Positions 1 to 8,890 of a DNA stretch of 36,424 nucleotides are shown in pieces. The position numbers and the translations under genes are program-made. The notes under the pieces were generated by a model. It saw nothing but the letters and a program-made list of their open reading frames with translations, made no database searches and had not been told where the DNA came from. Location: the NCBI GenBank assembly GCA_002050375.1, contig MWYU01000752.1, positions 1 through 36,424 of the forward strand. Reading direction: 5' to 3'. Position 1 is the first letter of the stretch, and every line of letters begins with the position of its first letter. The DNA is from Chitinophagales bacterium 62-2. GTDB taxonomy: Bacteria; Bacteroidota; Bacteroidia; Chitinophagales; Chitinophagaceae.

Positions 1-2
1 GG

Positions 3-944
3 GTATTTGCTTTCATGGCTAATCACCAAAAAGTAAGGGCATTGTTGAATGAAAGAGGTATTGTGATACCAGCAGGTACACAATTTGTTGGCGCACTCCA
101 TGATACAGCCGCAGACCAGATGGAATTTTATGATGAAGAAGTATTGACTGAAAAAAATGCTGAACGTCATAAAGCAAATCTTGAAGCATTTGAAAAGGCT
201 TTGGATTTAAACGCTAAAGAAAGATCGAGAAGGTTTGCGAGTATAGACACAAAAAAAAGCTTGCAACATGTACGCAGAGAAATTCATAAGAGATCCGTTT
301 CAATGTTCGAACCAAGGCCGGAGTTAGGTCACGGTACCAATACACTCTGTGTTATTGCCAGGCGGGATTTAACCAAAGGTCTGTTTTTAGACAGGAGAGC
401 CTTTTTAAATTCTTATGATCACCATAATGATTTAGAAGGTAAACTGCTTACAGGAATTATGAGACCCATTGGACCAGTATGCGGAGGAATTAACCTGGAG
501 TATTATTTTTCGAGGGTAGATAATTACAAGTTGGGAGCAGGCACTAAACTGCCGCACAATGTAATGGGATTGTTTGGAGTGGCAAACAGCAGTGATGGTG
601 ATTTACGGCCGGGCCTTCCATTACAAATGATTGAAGTGCACGACCCCGTTCGTTTACTGGTTATAGTAGAACATTACCCTGAAGTTGTTTTAAAAGTAAT
701 TAAGTCTGCGCCTGAAATGTATGAATGGTATATAAATGAATGGGTGCATATATTGGTGGTACACCCTGAAACCAATAAGTTCTTCTATTTCGTAAACGGA
801 GTTTTTACAGAGTATGTACCTGTTATAAAAACAATAAATATTGTAGATGATCTTGTTGTTCTGCTTGAAGATGCCAAAGAGATGGAGACAAATAACATTG
901 TACACGCCACCCTGGAAAACTTGCCCGTCTACTCATTAAAATAA
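3..944 (+). CDS. dabA: DabA-type inorganic carbon transporter subunit (DUF2309/UPF0753), C-terminal part only; 5' end lies outside the window
   Basis: ORF 15..944 stays open to the window edge (VFAF before MANHQKVRALL). Characteristic DUF2309 C-terminal segments: NHxKVRALLNERGIxIPxxTxFVGALHDT, RRxIHKRSxSMFEPRPELGHGTNTLCVIARR, DPVRLLxIVEHxPE. Followed 8 nt later by an NuoL-like gene, as in dab operons. Confidence 0.85.
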   Translation, partial: VFAFMANHQKVRALLNERGIVIPAGTQFVGALHDTAADQMEFYDEEVLTEKNAERHKANLEAFEKALDLNAKERSRRFASIDTKKSLQHVRREIHKRSVSMFEPRPELGHGTNTLCVIARRDLTKGLFLDRRAFLNSYDHHNDLEGKLLTGIMRPIGPVCGGINLEYYFSRVDNYKLGAGTKLPHNVMGLFGVANSSDGDLRPGLPLQMIEVHDPVRLLVIVEHYPEVVLKVIKSAPEMYEWYINEWVHILVVHPETNKFFYFVNGVFTEYVPVIKTINIVDDLVVLLEDAKEMETNNIVHATLENLPVYSLK

Positions 945-951
945 ACTGTTC

Positions 952-2820
952 ATGTCGCAAATACTTCAATTATTTGTTATAATACCACTGCTTGCTTTTT
1001 TAGTAAGCCTGCTAATTCCCCGGAATAAAGAAAAAATTATTTCATGGTTAGCTACCGGAATAACCGGTGTTCATTTAGCTGGCTGTGTAGGTTTTATCAT
1101 TTATTGGATCTTGAACGGACATGAAATCTTGAACATTAAACATATTGTTCTTTATAAATCACCGCAATTTGAATTTTTTATCAATTTTTATTTCGATAAG
1201 ACCACAGCCGTGTTTGCTTTGGTCGGCTCCTTAATTGTATTATTGGTTTCTATCTTCAGCCGCTATTATTTACACCGGGACGAAGGCTTCAAACGCTTTT
1301 TCAACACCTTACTTTTGTTTTTCTTAGGTTATAACTTAGTCGTTTTCTCCGGCAACTTCGAAACACTTTTTATTGGCTGGGAGATACTCGGCTTCTGCTC
1401 TTTCCTGCTTATTGCCTTTTATAGAGACAGGTATCTGCCTGTAAAAAATGCCTTGAAAGTAATTTCAATTTATCGTTTAGGAGACGTTTGTGTTATGCTT
1501 GCCATGTGGGCTTTTCATCACCTCTTTCATGAAAATATTACCTTTCTAAAGTTCTATGATACAAATTTTATTGCTGACCATCTTACGGATCATCATTCAC
1601 TTCTTATTTTTTCAACCGTTCTGATTGTAGCCTCGGCAGCAGCAAAATCTGCGATGCTTCCTTTCTCATCATGGTTGCCAAGAGCGATGGAAGGACCAAC
1701 CACTTCAAGCGCTGTTTTTTATGGTTCATTATCTGTTCACCTCGGCGCCTTTTTGCTTATCAGAACTTACCCGCTTTGGGAAAATATAATTGGAATAAAA
1801 GTATTGATCATAGTATTAGGATTAGCTACCAGCCTTATTGCCTCTTCAATTGCAAGAGTTCAATCAACCGTAAAAACACAAATTGCGTATTCATCTATTA
1901 CACAAATAGGTTTAATATTTATTGAGGTGGCATTAGGTTTTCATACCCTTGCTTTAATTCATTTTGCAGGCAATGCTTTTTTAAGAACCTACCAGTTGTT
2001 AGTGTCGCCGTCTGTATTAAGCTACGAGATACACGATATGGTCTTCAACTATAAACCTCAACCTGAAAATGAAGGCAAAGGCTTATTACAAAAAATAAAA
2101 AATGCGGTGTACGTATTGGGTATAAAAGAATGGAATATCGATTGGTTTATGTTCCGGTTTCTATGGAGCCCTTTTAAATGGATAGGACGCAGTACGAGCT
2201 TTTTAGGAAAGACAGTTTCCCTTGTTTTATTAGCTATCGTTTTCCTGTTAGGCTCCATGAGTTTTGCAGCGCAGGAAAGGAGCTCAATTCAGATAGATTA
2301 TATTGCAAGTCATATTCTTTCGCTCCTTGGTTTGTTGTTGGTACTAACCTCGTTTTCAAAAAGAGATGATGCAAGAAAGGCATGGCTATTTACAATTGCA
2401 GGCCAATGTTTTGTAACCTTATCAATAGTGTTAGATGATAACGTGGATTTAAAAGAAGCGCTCATTTACCTAAGCGGAATAGTTATCGGTGCTATTGTTG
2501 GTTATACTTGTTTAAATAAAATTAAACAGGTAGACAATGATATTAGTTTGAATCAATTTCATGGGTATACTTATGAGAAGCCGAAAGTTGCCTTCATTTT
2601 TCTTTTGAGTTGTTTAGCCTTGATTGGCTTTCCATTCACGCCTACTTTTTTAGGCATTGATTTATTATTCACACATATTCATCAGGACCAGCCTGTATTA
2701 ATTGCTCTAACATCTTTCAGTTTCATATTTATTGAGTTAGCCATCGTAAGAATTTATGCCCGCGTTTTTCTGGGTCAGCATAAAAAGAACGATCATCCAA
2801 TAGCCTACAGGTCATCATAA
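952..2820 (+). CDS. dabB: DabB-type NuoL-like proton-conducting membrane subunit (622 aa)
   Basis: NuoL/MrpA-like motifs GWEILGFCSFLLIAFYRDR and AAAKSAMLPFSSWLPRAMEGPTTSSAVF, many TM helices, directly downstream of dabA. Confidence 0.82.
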   Translation: MSQILQLFVIIPLLAFLVSLLIPRNKEKIISWLATGITGVHLAGCVGFIIYWILNGHEILNIKHIVLYKSPQFEFFINFYFDKTTAVFALVGSLIVLLVSIFSRYYLHRDEGFKRFFNTLLLFFLGYNLVVFSGNFETLFIGWEILGFCSFLLIAFYRDRYLPVKNALKVISIYRLGDVCVMLAMWAFHHLFHENITFLKFYDTNFIADHLTDHHSLLIFSTVLIVASAAAKSAMLPFSSWLPRAMEGPTTSSAVFYGSLSVHLGAFLLIRTYPLWENIIGIKVLIIVLGLATSLIASSIARVQSTVKTQIAYSSITQIGLIFIEVALGFHTLALIHFAGNAFLRTYQLLVSPSVLSYEIHDMVFNYKPQPENEGKGLLQKIKNAVYVLGIKEWNIDWFMFRFLWSPFKWIGRSTSFLGKTVSLVLLAIVFLLGSMSFAAQERSSIQIDYIASHILSLLGLLLVLTSFSKRDDARKAWLFTIAGQCFVTLSIVLDDNVDLKEALIYLSGIVIGAIVGYTCLNKIKQVDNDISLNQFHGYTYEKPKVAFIFLLSCLALIGFPFTPTFLGIDLLFTHIHQDQPVLIALTSFSFIFIELAIVRIYARVFLGQHKKNDHPIAYRSS

Positions 2821-3018
2821 AAAAGCAGGGGATGTTTTTTTGTGATACCAACATATTTTTATCGCATTATAGTAGTGACTGCTAAAGAAGGCAAGGGAAC
2901 TCGAGATGATGAAGAGATTTCTGGCGGAAGGTACCGGCAGTTAAGTAGTAGAATGTTCTTTCTTCTAAGTAACGTTCACTATTCACTAAATTTGCGCCCT
3001 TACCAAATTATATAATGA

Positions 3019-4317
3019 ATGTTTCTTGATATTTTAATCACCTTATTTTTGGTTTTCTTAAATGGCTTTTTTGTCGCTGCTGAATTTGCCATTGTAAAAG
3101 TTCGTTCATCTCAACTTGAAACTAAAGGGCACAAAAGCACTAAAGTGAGTGGTACAGCCAAAACAATTTTAAATCACTTAGACTCTTACCTCGCAGCAAC
3201 ACAATTAGGCATAACCCTTGCCAGCCTTGGTTTAGGTTGGGTAGGGGAAGGAGTTGTATCTTCCATCATTTTAAGAATATTTAATGGGCTAAACCTAAAC
3301 CTTACTGAACAGGCAGCACATAATATTTCGTTGCCAATAGCCTTTGCACTTATCACTGTATTACATATTGTGTTTGGAGAATTGGCTCCAAAATCCATTG
3401 CTATACGTCATCCCTTAAAAACAACATTTGGTATAGCGTTGCCACTACGGGTTTTCTATCTCATCTTTCGCCCCTTTATTTTTGTGCTAAATGGGTTTGC
3501 TAACTTTTTATTAAAAATTGTGGGCATAAAACCCATACACGGTTCAGAAATACATACAGAGGAAGAGTTGAAAGTAATTATGCAGGAAAGCGCCGAAAGC
3601 GGAGCTATACAGGAAATTGAACAAAATATTGTGGACAGGGTTTTTGCCTTAGGCGACAGGAAAGTAGGTGAACTGATGACGCATCGCACCGATTTGATAT
3701 GGCTAGATATAAATGATGATCTGCGTATGGTAAAGCAGAAAGTAAAAAAAGAAGCACATTCTGTATATCCTGTTGCTGATGGTCAGATTGACAATATGGT
3801 AGGTACATTTTCTGTAAAAGATGTGTTTGCTTTGGATCTGGACAGTGTATCTTTTCGCCTGCAGGATCACCTGCGAAAACCATTATTACTCTTAGAAAAC
3901 ACACCAGCTTTCAAAGTGCTTGAAAGCTTTAAAGAACAGAAATTTCATTACGGTATGGTGGTGGATGAATATGGTTCCATACAAGGAATGGTGGCGATGG
4001 ATGATGTGGTAAATGCATTACTTGGTGAAATGTCTGAATATAATCAGGAAGAATACCAGATAATAAAGCGGGAAGAGCATTCATGGCTTGCTGATGCACA
4101 AGTACCCTATTTTGTATTCCTCGAATATTTTGACCTTGAAGAAGCCGACATAATTAATTCCGGTTTCAATACATTAGGTGGATTAGTTCTGAGCGAACTT
4201 CATCATATTCCAACAGTTGGAGAAAAGCTAAAGTGGAATAATTTTGAATTTGAGATAATGGATATGGATGGAAGAAGGATTGATAAAATATTAATAACAC
4301 GAACGAAAGAAAGCTAA
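3019..4317 (+). CDS. CNNM/CBS-domain hemolysin-family (CorC/HlyC, TlyC-like) membrane protein
   Basis: N-terminal CNNM (FLNGFFVAAEFAIVKVRSSQL, AATQLGITLASLGLGWVGE, VFGELAPKS), CBS pair (ELMTHRTDLIWLDI; HYGMVVDEYGSIQGMVAMDDVV), C-terminal CorC_HlyC domain. Confidence 0.93.
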   Translation: MFLDILITLFLVFLNGFFVAAEFAIVKVRSSQLETKGHKSTKVSGTAKTILNHLDSYLAATQLGITLASLGLGWVGEGVVSSIILRIFNGLNLNLTEQAAHNISLPIAFALITVLHIVFGELAPKSIAIRHPLKTTFGIALPLRVFYLIFRPFIFVLNGFANFLLKIVGIKPIHGSEIHTEEELKVIMQESAESGAIQEIEQNIVDRVFALGDRKVGELMTHRTDLIWLDINDDLRMVKQKVKKEAHSVYPVADGQIDNMVGTFSVKDVFALDLDSVSFRLQDHLRKPLLLLENTPAFKVLESFKEQKFHYGMVVDEYGSIQGMVAMDDVVNALLGEMSEYNQEEYQIIKREEHSWLADAQVPYFVFLEYFDLEEADIINSGFNTLGGLVLSELHHIPTVGEKLKWNNFEFEIMDMDGRRIDKILITRTKES

Positions 4318-4471
4318 GCTCCTATAATTTTTTTAACTTCCTGATATAGTCTTTTGTATAGCTGCTTAATACAAGCCTGCCACTAATAGCTGCCGACTCA
4401 GGTAAAAGTTGATTAATATCATATATCACTGGCACGATTTCTTACCTTATTCCTTCAATAATGCCTGCACA

Positions 4472-6508
4472 ATGAAAGCAAAACGACAAGCTGGCGCTAA
4501 ACCTACTACGGCAGCAGCAAAAGGTAAACAAGCCCCTTTCCCTACAGATATAATGCCTATGCTGGCTACCCTGGTTGATAAACCTGTTGAAGAACCCGGT
4601 TGGATGTATGAAGTAAAATGGGATGGCTACCGTGCGCTGGGCTATGTAAACGGGGGTAAAGTGGAGCTGCGGTCAAGAAATAATAAATCGTTTAACGAAA
4701 AGTTTTATCCGGTTTACAATGCATTGAAAAAATGGGCGGTGAATGCGGTGGTGGATGGTGAGATTGTGGTGATAAACGATAAGGGTGTTCCCGACTTTGG
4801 CGATCTGCAAAACTGGCGAAGCGAAGCTGACGGCACTCTTGCCTTTTACCTTTTTGATATCTTATGGCTGGAAGGGATGGATGTAATGAATGTACCGCTC
4901 CACGAACGCCGCGATATACTGCGCACTGTTGTACCAAACGAAGGCATGATTAAACTAAGTGAAAATTTTGAGGCAACAGGAAGCGAATTTTTTGCCCTTG
5001 CCGAAAAAATGGGTCTTGAAGGTATTATGGCTAAAAAGGCCGATAGCTTTTATACACCTGACCTTCGCAGTAAAGAGTGGCTGAAGATTAAAACAGAAAA
5101 ACACCAGGAGCTGATTATTGGTGGTTATACAAAGAATGAAGGAACACCGAAGCCATTTAGTGCATTGTTATTAGGATGGTTCCAGGATGAGGCTTTTTAT
5201 CATGTAACCCCGGTGGGTACAGGCTTTAATGTGAAAATGCAAAACACGATATTGGAGAAATTAAAACCTCTTGAAATACCTGATTGTCCTTTCATTCACC
5301 CTCCTGCATATAACAAACCTTCCAGGTTTAGACCCAACCCCCCAAAAGCTGAAGTAACATGGGTAAAGCCCGAAATAGTTTGCGAGATCAGCTACCGTGA
5401 AATGACAAAAGACGGCGCTGTACGCCATCCAAGTTTTAGGGGCCTTCGCGAAGATAAAAATGCTAAGGACGTGGTAAAAGAAAATGCCTCCCCCTTGCCC
5501 CCGATGGAGGGGGAAAATATACTTGTTGAACAAAAAGTGATTTCATCGCCAGGCAGAAGCGAAAGAAAATCTTTACTTAATCCGAAGGAAGAAACGCAGG
5601 TAAAAAATGTTGGAGGCCATGATATGAAGTTTACCAACCTGAGCAAAGTGTATTGGCCTAAAGAGAATGTAACTAAGCGTGATATGATCAATTATTACTA
5701 CCAGGTTGCTGAATACATGCTTCCTTATTTTAAAGATAGGCCGCAAACCTTAAACCGTTATCCCAACGGAATTGAAGGTGAAGCTTTTTACCAGAAAGAT
5801 GTAAAAGGCAAAGCGCCTGCATGGATAGAAACCTTTCCCTATCATAGCTATACTGACGGACGTGATAAAGAATTTTTAGTTTGCACTAATGAGGCGAGTC
5901 TTTTATACATTGCTTCGCTGGGTTGCATTGAGATAAACCCCTGGAGCAGCCGCAGACAGGCGCCCGATAATCCTGACTGGTGCATTATTGATCTTGATCC
6001 TGATAAAAATACTTTTGAGCAGGTGATAGAAGCTGCATGTGTTACCAAACAGGTTCTTGATGCCATTGAAGTACCCGCTTATTGTAAAACATCCGGTTCA
6101 ACAGGGTTGCATATTTACATTCCTTTTGGTGCGAAGTACGATTACGAGCAATCGAAGGAATTTGGTCGCATAATAGCAAAACTCGTGCATGGTCAAATAC
6201 CTGAATATACAAGTATCGAGCGTAAAGTAAGCGACCGCAAGGGAAAGATGTATATTGACTTTTTACAAAACCGTCCACAGGCTACTGTTGCCGGTCCGTA
6301 TTCCCTTCGGCCAAAACCCGGTGCTCCTGTTTCAATGCCGCTGCATTGGGAGGAAGTAAAAAAAGGCCTTTCAATCCTCGACTTCACCATCTTCAATACT
6401 GTTGACCGGATTAAAAATGAGGGAGATATTTTTAAAAACGTATTAGGCGAAGGTATTGACCTCGAAAAGGTGCTCGAAAAAATTGAGAGTTTATTTGGGG
6501 GAGGATAA
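4472..6508 (+). CDS. ligD: DNA ligase D (ATP-dependent ligase domain + polymerase/primase domain; no phosphoesterase domain seen)
   Basis: Ligase motif I YEVKWDGYRAL, EGIMAKK, EWLKIKTEKHQELIIGGYT; polymerase domain YYYQVAEYMLPYFKDRPQTLNRYPNGIEG, CIIDLDPDK, KTSGSTGLHIYIPFG. Track ORF starts at 4409; ATG at 4472 (MKAKRQAGAKP) looks the more likely start. Confidence 0.93.
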   Translation: MKAKRQAGAKPTTAAAKGKQAPFPTDIMPMLATLVDKPVEEPGWMYEVKWDGYRALGYVNGGKVELRSRNNKSFNEKFYPVYNALKKWAVNAVVDGEIVVINDKGVPDFGDLQNWRSEADGTLAFYLFDILWLEGMDVMNVPLHERRDILRTVVPNEGMIKLSENFEATGSEFFALAEKMGLEGIMAKKADSFYTPDLRSKEWLKIKTEKHQELIIGGYTKNEGTPKPFSALLLGWFQDEAFYHVTPVGTGFNVKMQNTILEKLKPLEIPDCPFIHPPAYNKPSRFRPNPPKAEVTWVKPEIVCEISYREMTKDGAVRHPSFRGLREDKNAKDVVKENASPLPPMEGENILVEQKVISSPGRSERKSLLNPKEETQVKNVGGHDMKFTNLSKVYWPKENVTKRDMINYYYQVAEYMLPYFKDRPQTLNRYPNGIEGEAFYQKDVKGKAPAWIETFPYHSYTDGRDKEFLVCTNEASLLYIASLGCIEINPWSSRRQAPDNPDWCIIDLDPDKNTFEQVIEAACVTKQVLDAIEVPAYCKTSGSTGLHIYIPFGAKYDYEQSKEFGRIIAKLVHGQIPEYTSIERKVSDRKGKMYIDFLQNRPQATVAGPYSLRPKPGAPVSMPLHWEEVKKGLSILDFTIFNTVDRIKNEGDIFKNVLGEGIDLEKVLEKIESLFGGG

Positions 6509-6766
6509 TTTGATAATTTGCTAATTGTACAATTGAAGAATGTGAAAATTTGAAAATTGAACAATTTGGAAAGTGAGGGATGATTGTGAGAATAAACCAA
6601 TCCTATTTGCAGGGGGCAGAAGGTGAGCAGCTAACCAAGTGCCAGGTACCAATCAAATCATCAATCTACTACAAACCACAAGCTAAAACAATTCCTATCC
6701 TATCTCCTCCAAAAAATTTTCTTCATTACAGTTTATTTACTACCTTATATGTTCAAACTATTTTGT

Positions 6767-8707
6767 ATGAAAAATAAACTCTTCGTCACAGTATCATTTT
6801 TCTGCTTTGTAAATGTTTTGTTTGCGCAATCGTTAGTCTTTAATCCTGAGGAACCAAAGTCGGGTGAGAAGGTAAGTATTATATATGACCCTTCAGGTAC
6901 TCCGCTTGCTGATGAAAAAAATATTCAGGCTCTGGCTTATTGTATTAACAGAGGTGAAGGCAGCGCTAAAGAAATTCCTTTGAAGAAAAACGGGAAAGGC
7001 TATACCGGTTCGTTTGTAACCGATACGAATACGCTCCTTATTAGCATGAGTTTTTCAGCAGGCGACAAAAAGGATATAAATAAAAATAAGGGCTACATGG
7101 TAGCGGTAAGAGATAAGAACGGTAAACTGCAACCCGGTACTTACAATGCTTACGCTGACCAATATGCAGGCTATGGTAAATTTTTATACGGACTGGATGA
7201 GCAGCCAGATTATGCCTTCAACTATAGAAAACAGGAGTGGAACGAGTTTCCGCAAAACAGGGATAAAAACATGGTTGGTTATTTACAGGCGTTATACACT
7301 AAAAAGAAGAAAGATGCTGAGCCGGAGATATTACAACTTATGAGTAAAACAGAGGCAGCGGGCAACTTGACCGAAAACCAGTATAATGCGTTGTCGAGTT
7401 GGTATATGCGTCTGAAACAAAAAGATAAATCGGAAGCTTTGAAGCAGGAAATGAAGGAGAAATTTCCTGAAGGCAACTGGAAAAAGAATGAAAAAATCTC
7501 TCCCTTTTTTGCGGAGCAGGATCCTGTAAAAAAAGAAGTATTGTTAAACGAGTATGTACAGATGTATCCACCTGCAACCGAAGCAGATAAAACGGGATTA
7601 AACATTTATTATTATAACCTAGCCCGCGCCTTTGCCCAGCCGAAAGATGCGGAAAAACGGAACATGGAAAAGTTTAAATTCTATGCTTCGAAGTTGCCTA
7701 TGAGTCAACAAGCCTCCTTGTATAATAATGTTTCATGGGAGCTTGCTCTAAAGGATACTGAACTTCCATTCGGCAAGGAAATTTCTTCAATCGCTACCAA
7801 TTGGGCTAAAAAAGAAATGTCTGCACCCGGTGAAAAACAACCTGGCATGGCTACTCTCGCAAAATGGGAGGAAAACCGGAAAAGCACTTATGCAATGTAT
7901 GCAGATACTTATGCCTACATTATGTATAAACTTAAGGATTATAAAGAGGGACTGCCTTATATCAAGGATGCTATTGCTATCTCAAAAGGGAAAAGCGCTG
8001 TTTACAATGACAGGTATGCAATGTTGCTTGAAAAAACAGCCACACCTGCAGAAGTACAAAAAGAACTCGAGCCGCTAATAAAAGATGCAGCGCTTGGCTC
8101 TGAAGGAAAAGCTGTTTTACGTCGTGCGCTTGTAAATAATATGAAATCGGAACAAAAAGCTGACCAATACTTTACTGTTCTAACAAAAGCGAGCGAAGAG
8201 AAGACCAAAGCAGAACTGATTAAAAAAATGCTGAATGAAAACGCTTCCAACTTTACTTTAAAGAATATGCAGGGTCAGGATGTATCGCTTGCCAGCCTGA
8301 AAGGTAAAGTAGTGGTTTTAGATTTTTGGGCAACCTGGTGCGGACCTTGTATAGCTTCTTTCCCTGGTATGCAAAAAGCAGTTGATAAATATAAGAACAA
8401 TGAGAATGTTGTGTTTCTGTTTATAGATACATGGGAGCGACAGGAAACAATGGATAAGCGTAAAAAAGAGGTTAGCGATTTTATTGCACAAAATAAGTAT
8501 ACATTTAATGTGCTCTACGACGAAAGTATAAAAGACGATCCTGATAATTTTCTTGTAGTAAATAATTACAAGGTGTCGGGCATTCCTACAAAATTTATTA
8601 TTGGTAAAGATGGTAAGCTGGGATTTAAAAGTGTAGGTTTTAGCGGATCAGATGAGAAGTTAGTTGATGAAATTTCAGCGATGATTGATTTGATAGCAAG
8701 CAGATAA
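6767..8707 (+). CDS. secreted TlpA/ResA-like thioredoxin-domain protein with long N-terminal region
   Basis: Signal peptide MKNKLFVTVSFFCFVNVLFAQ (start at 6767 preferred over 6749); C-terminal DFWATWCGPCIASFPGMQK and GIPTKFIIGKDGK. Confidence 0.88.
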   Translation: MKNKLFVTVSFFCFVNVLFAQSLVFNPEEPKSGEKVSIIYDPSGTPLADEKNIQALAYCINRGEGSAKEIPLKKNGKGYTGSFVTDTNTLLISMSFSAGDKKDINKNKGYMVAVRDKNGKLQPGTYNAYADQYAGYGKFLYGLDEQPDYAFNYRKQEWNEFPQNRDKNMVGYLQALYTKKKKDAEPEILQLMSKTEAAGNLTENQYNALSSWYMRLKQKDKSEALKQEMKEKFPEGNWKKNEKISPFFAEQDPVKKEVLLNEYVQMYPPATEADKTGLNIYYYNLARAFAQPKDAEKRNMEKFKFYASKLPMSQQASLYNNVSWELALKDTELPFGKEISSIATNWAKKEMSAPGEKQPGMATLAKWEENRKSTYAMYADTYAYIMYKLKDYKEGLPYIKDAIAISKGKSAVYNDRYAMLLEKTATPAEVQKELEPLIKDAALGSEGKAVLRRALVNNMKSEQKADQYFTVLTKASEEKTKAELIKKMLNENASNFTLKNMQGQDVSLASLKGKVVVLDFWATWCGPCIASFPGMQKAVDKYKNNENVVFLFIDTWERQETMDKRKKEVSDFIAQNKYTFNVLYDESIKDDPDNFLVVNNYKVSGIPTKFIIGKDGKLGFKSVGFSGSDEKLVDEISAMIDLIASR

Positions 8708-8760
8708 AGCTTCAATAAAATAAGCAAGCTAAGCATCTATCTTAATTCCATAATTTTTTA

Positions 8761-8800
8761 AAAGGTGTCTTTCAGAATAATAACTCTTAAAGACACTTTT
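8761..8800 (+). terminator. Rho-independent-like hairpin after the thioredoxin gene
   Basis: Stem GTGTCTTT (8765-8772) / AAAGACAC (8789-8796) followed by TTTT. Confidence 0.6.
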
Positions 8801-8890
8801 GCTTTATTGCCCGAACAGAAAAAATAAATTTATTACCTGAAAAATGTTATTTTAAAGAACCCTAAGTAACTTCCCCGCATAATACTGATT

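Noticed and set aside
6193-6600. 135-aa minus-strand ORF at the ligD 3' end
   Set aside because: Antisense to ligD and extends into AT-rich repeats; no family resemblance.
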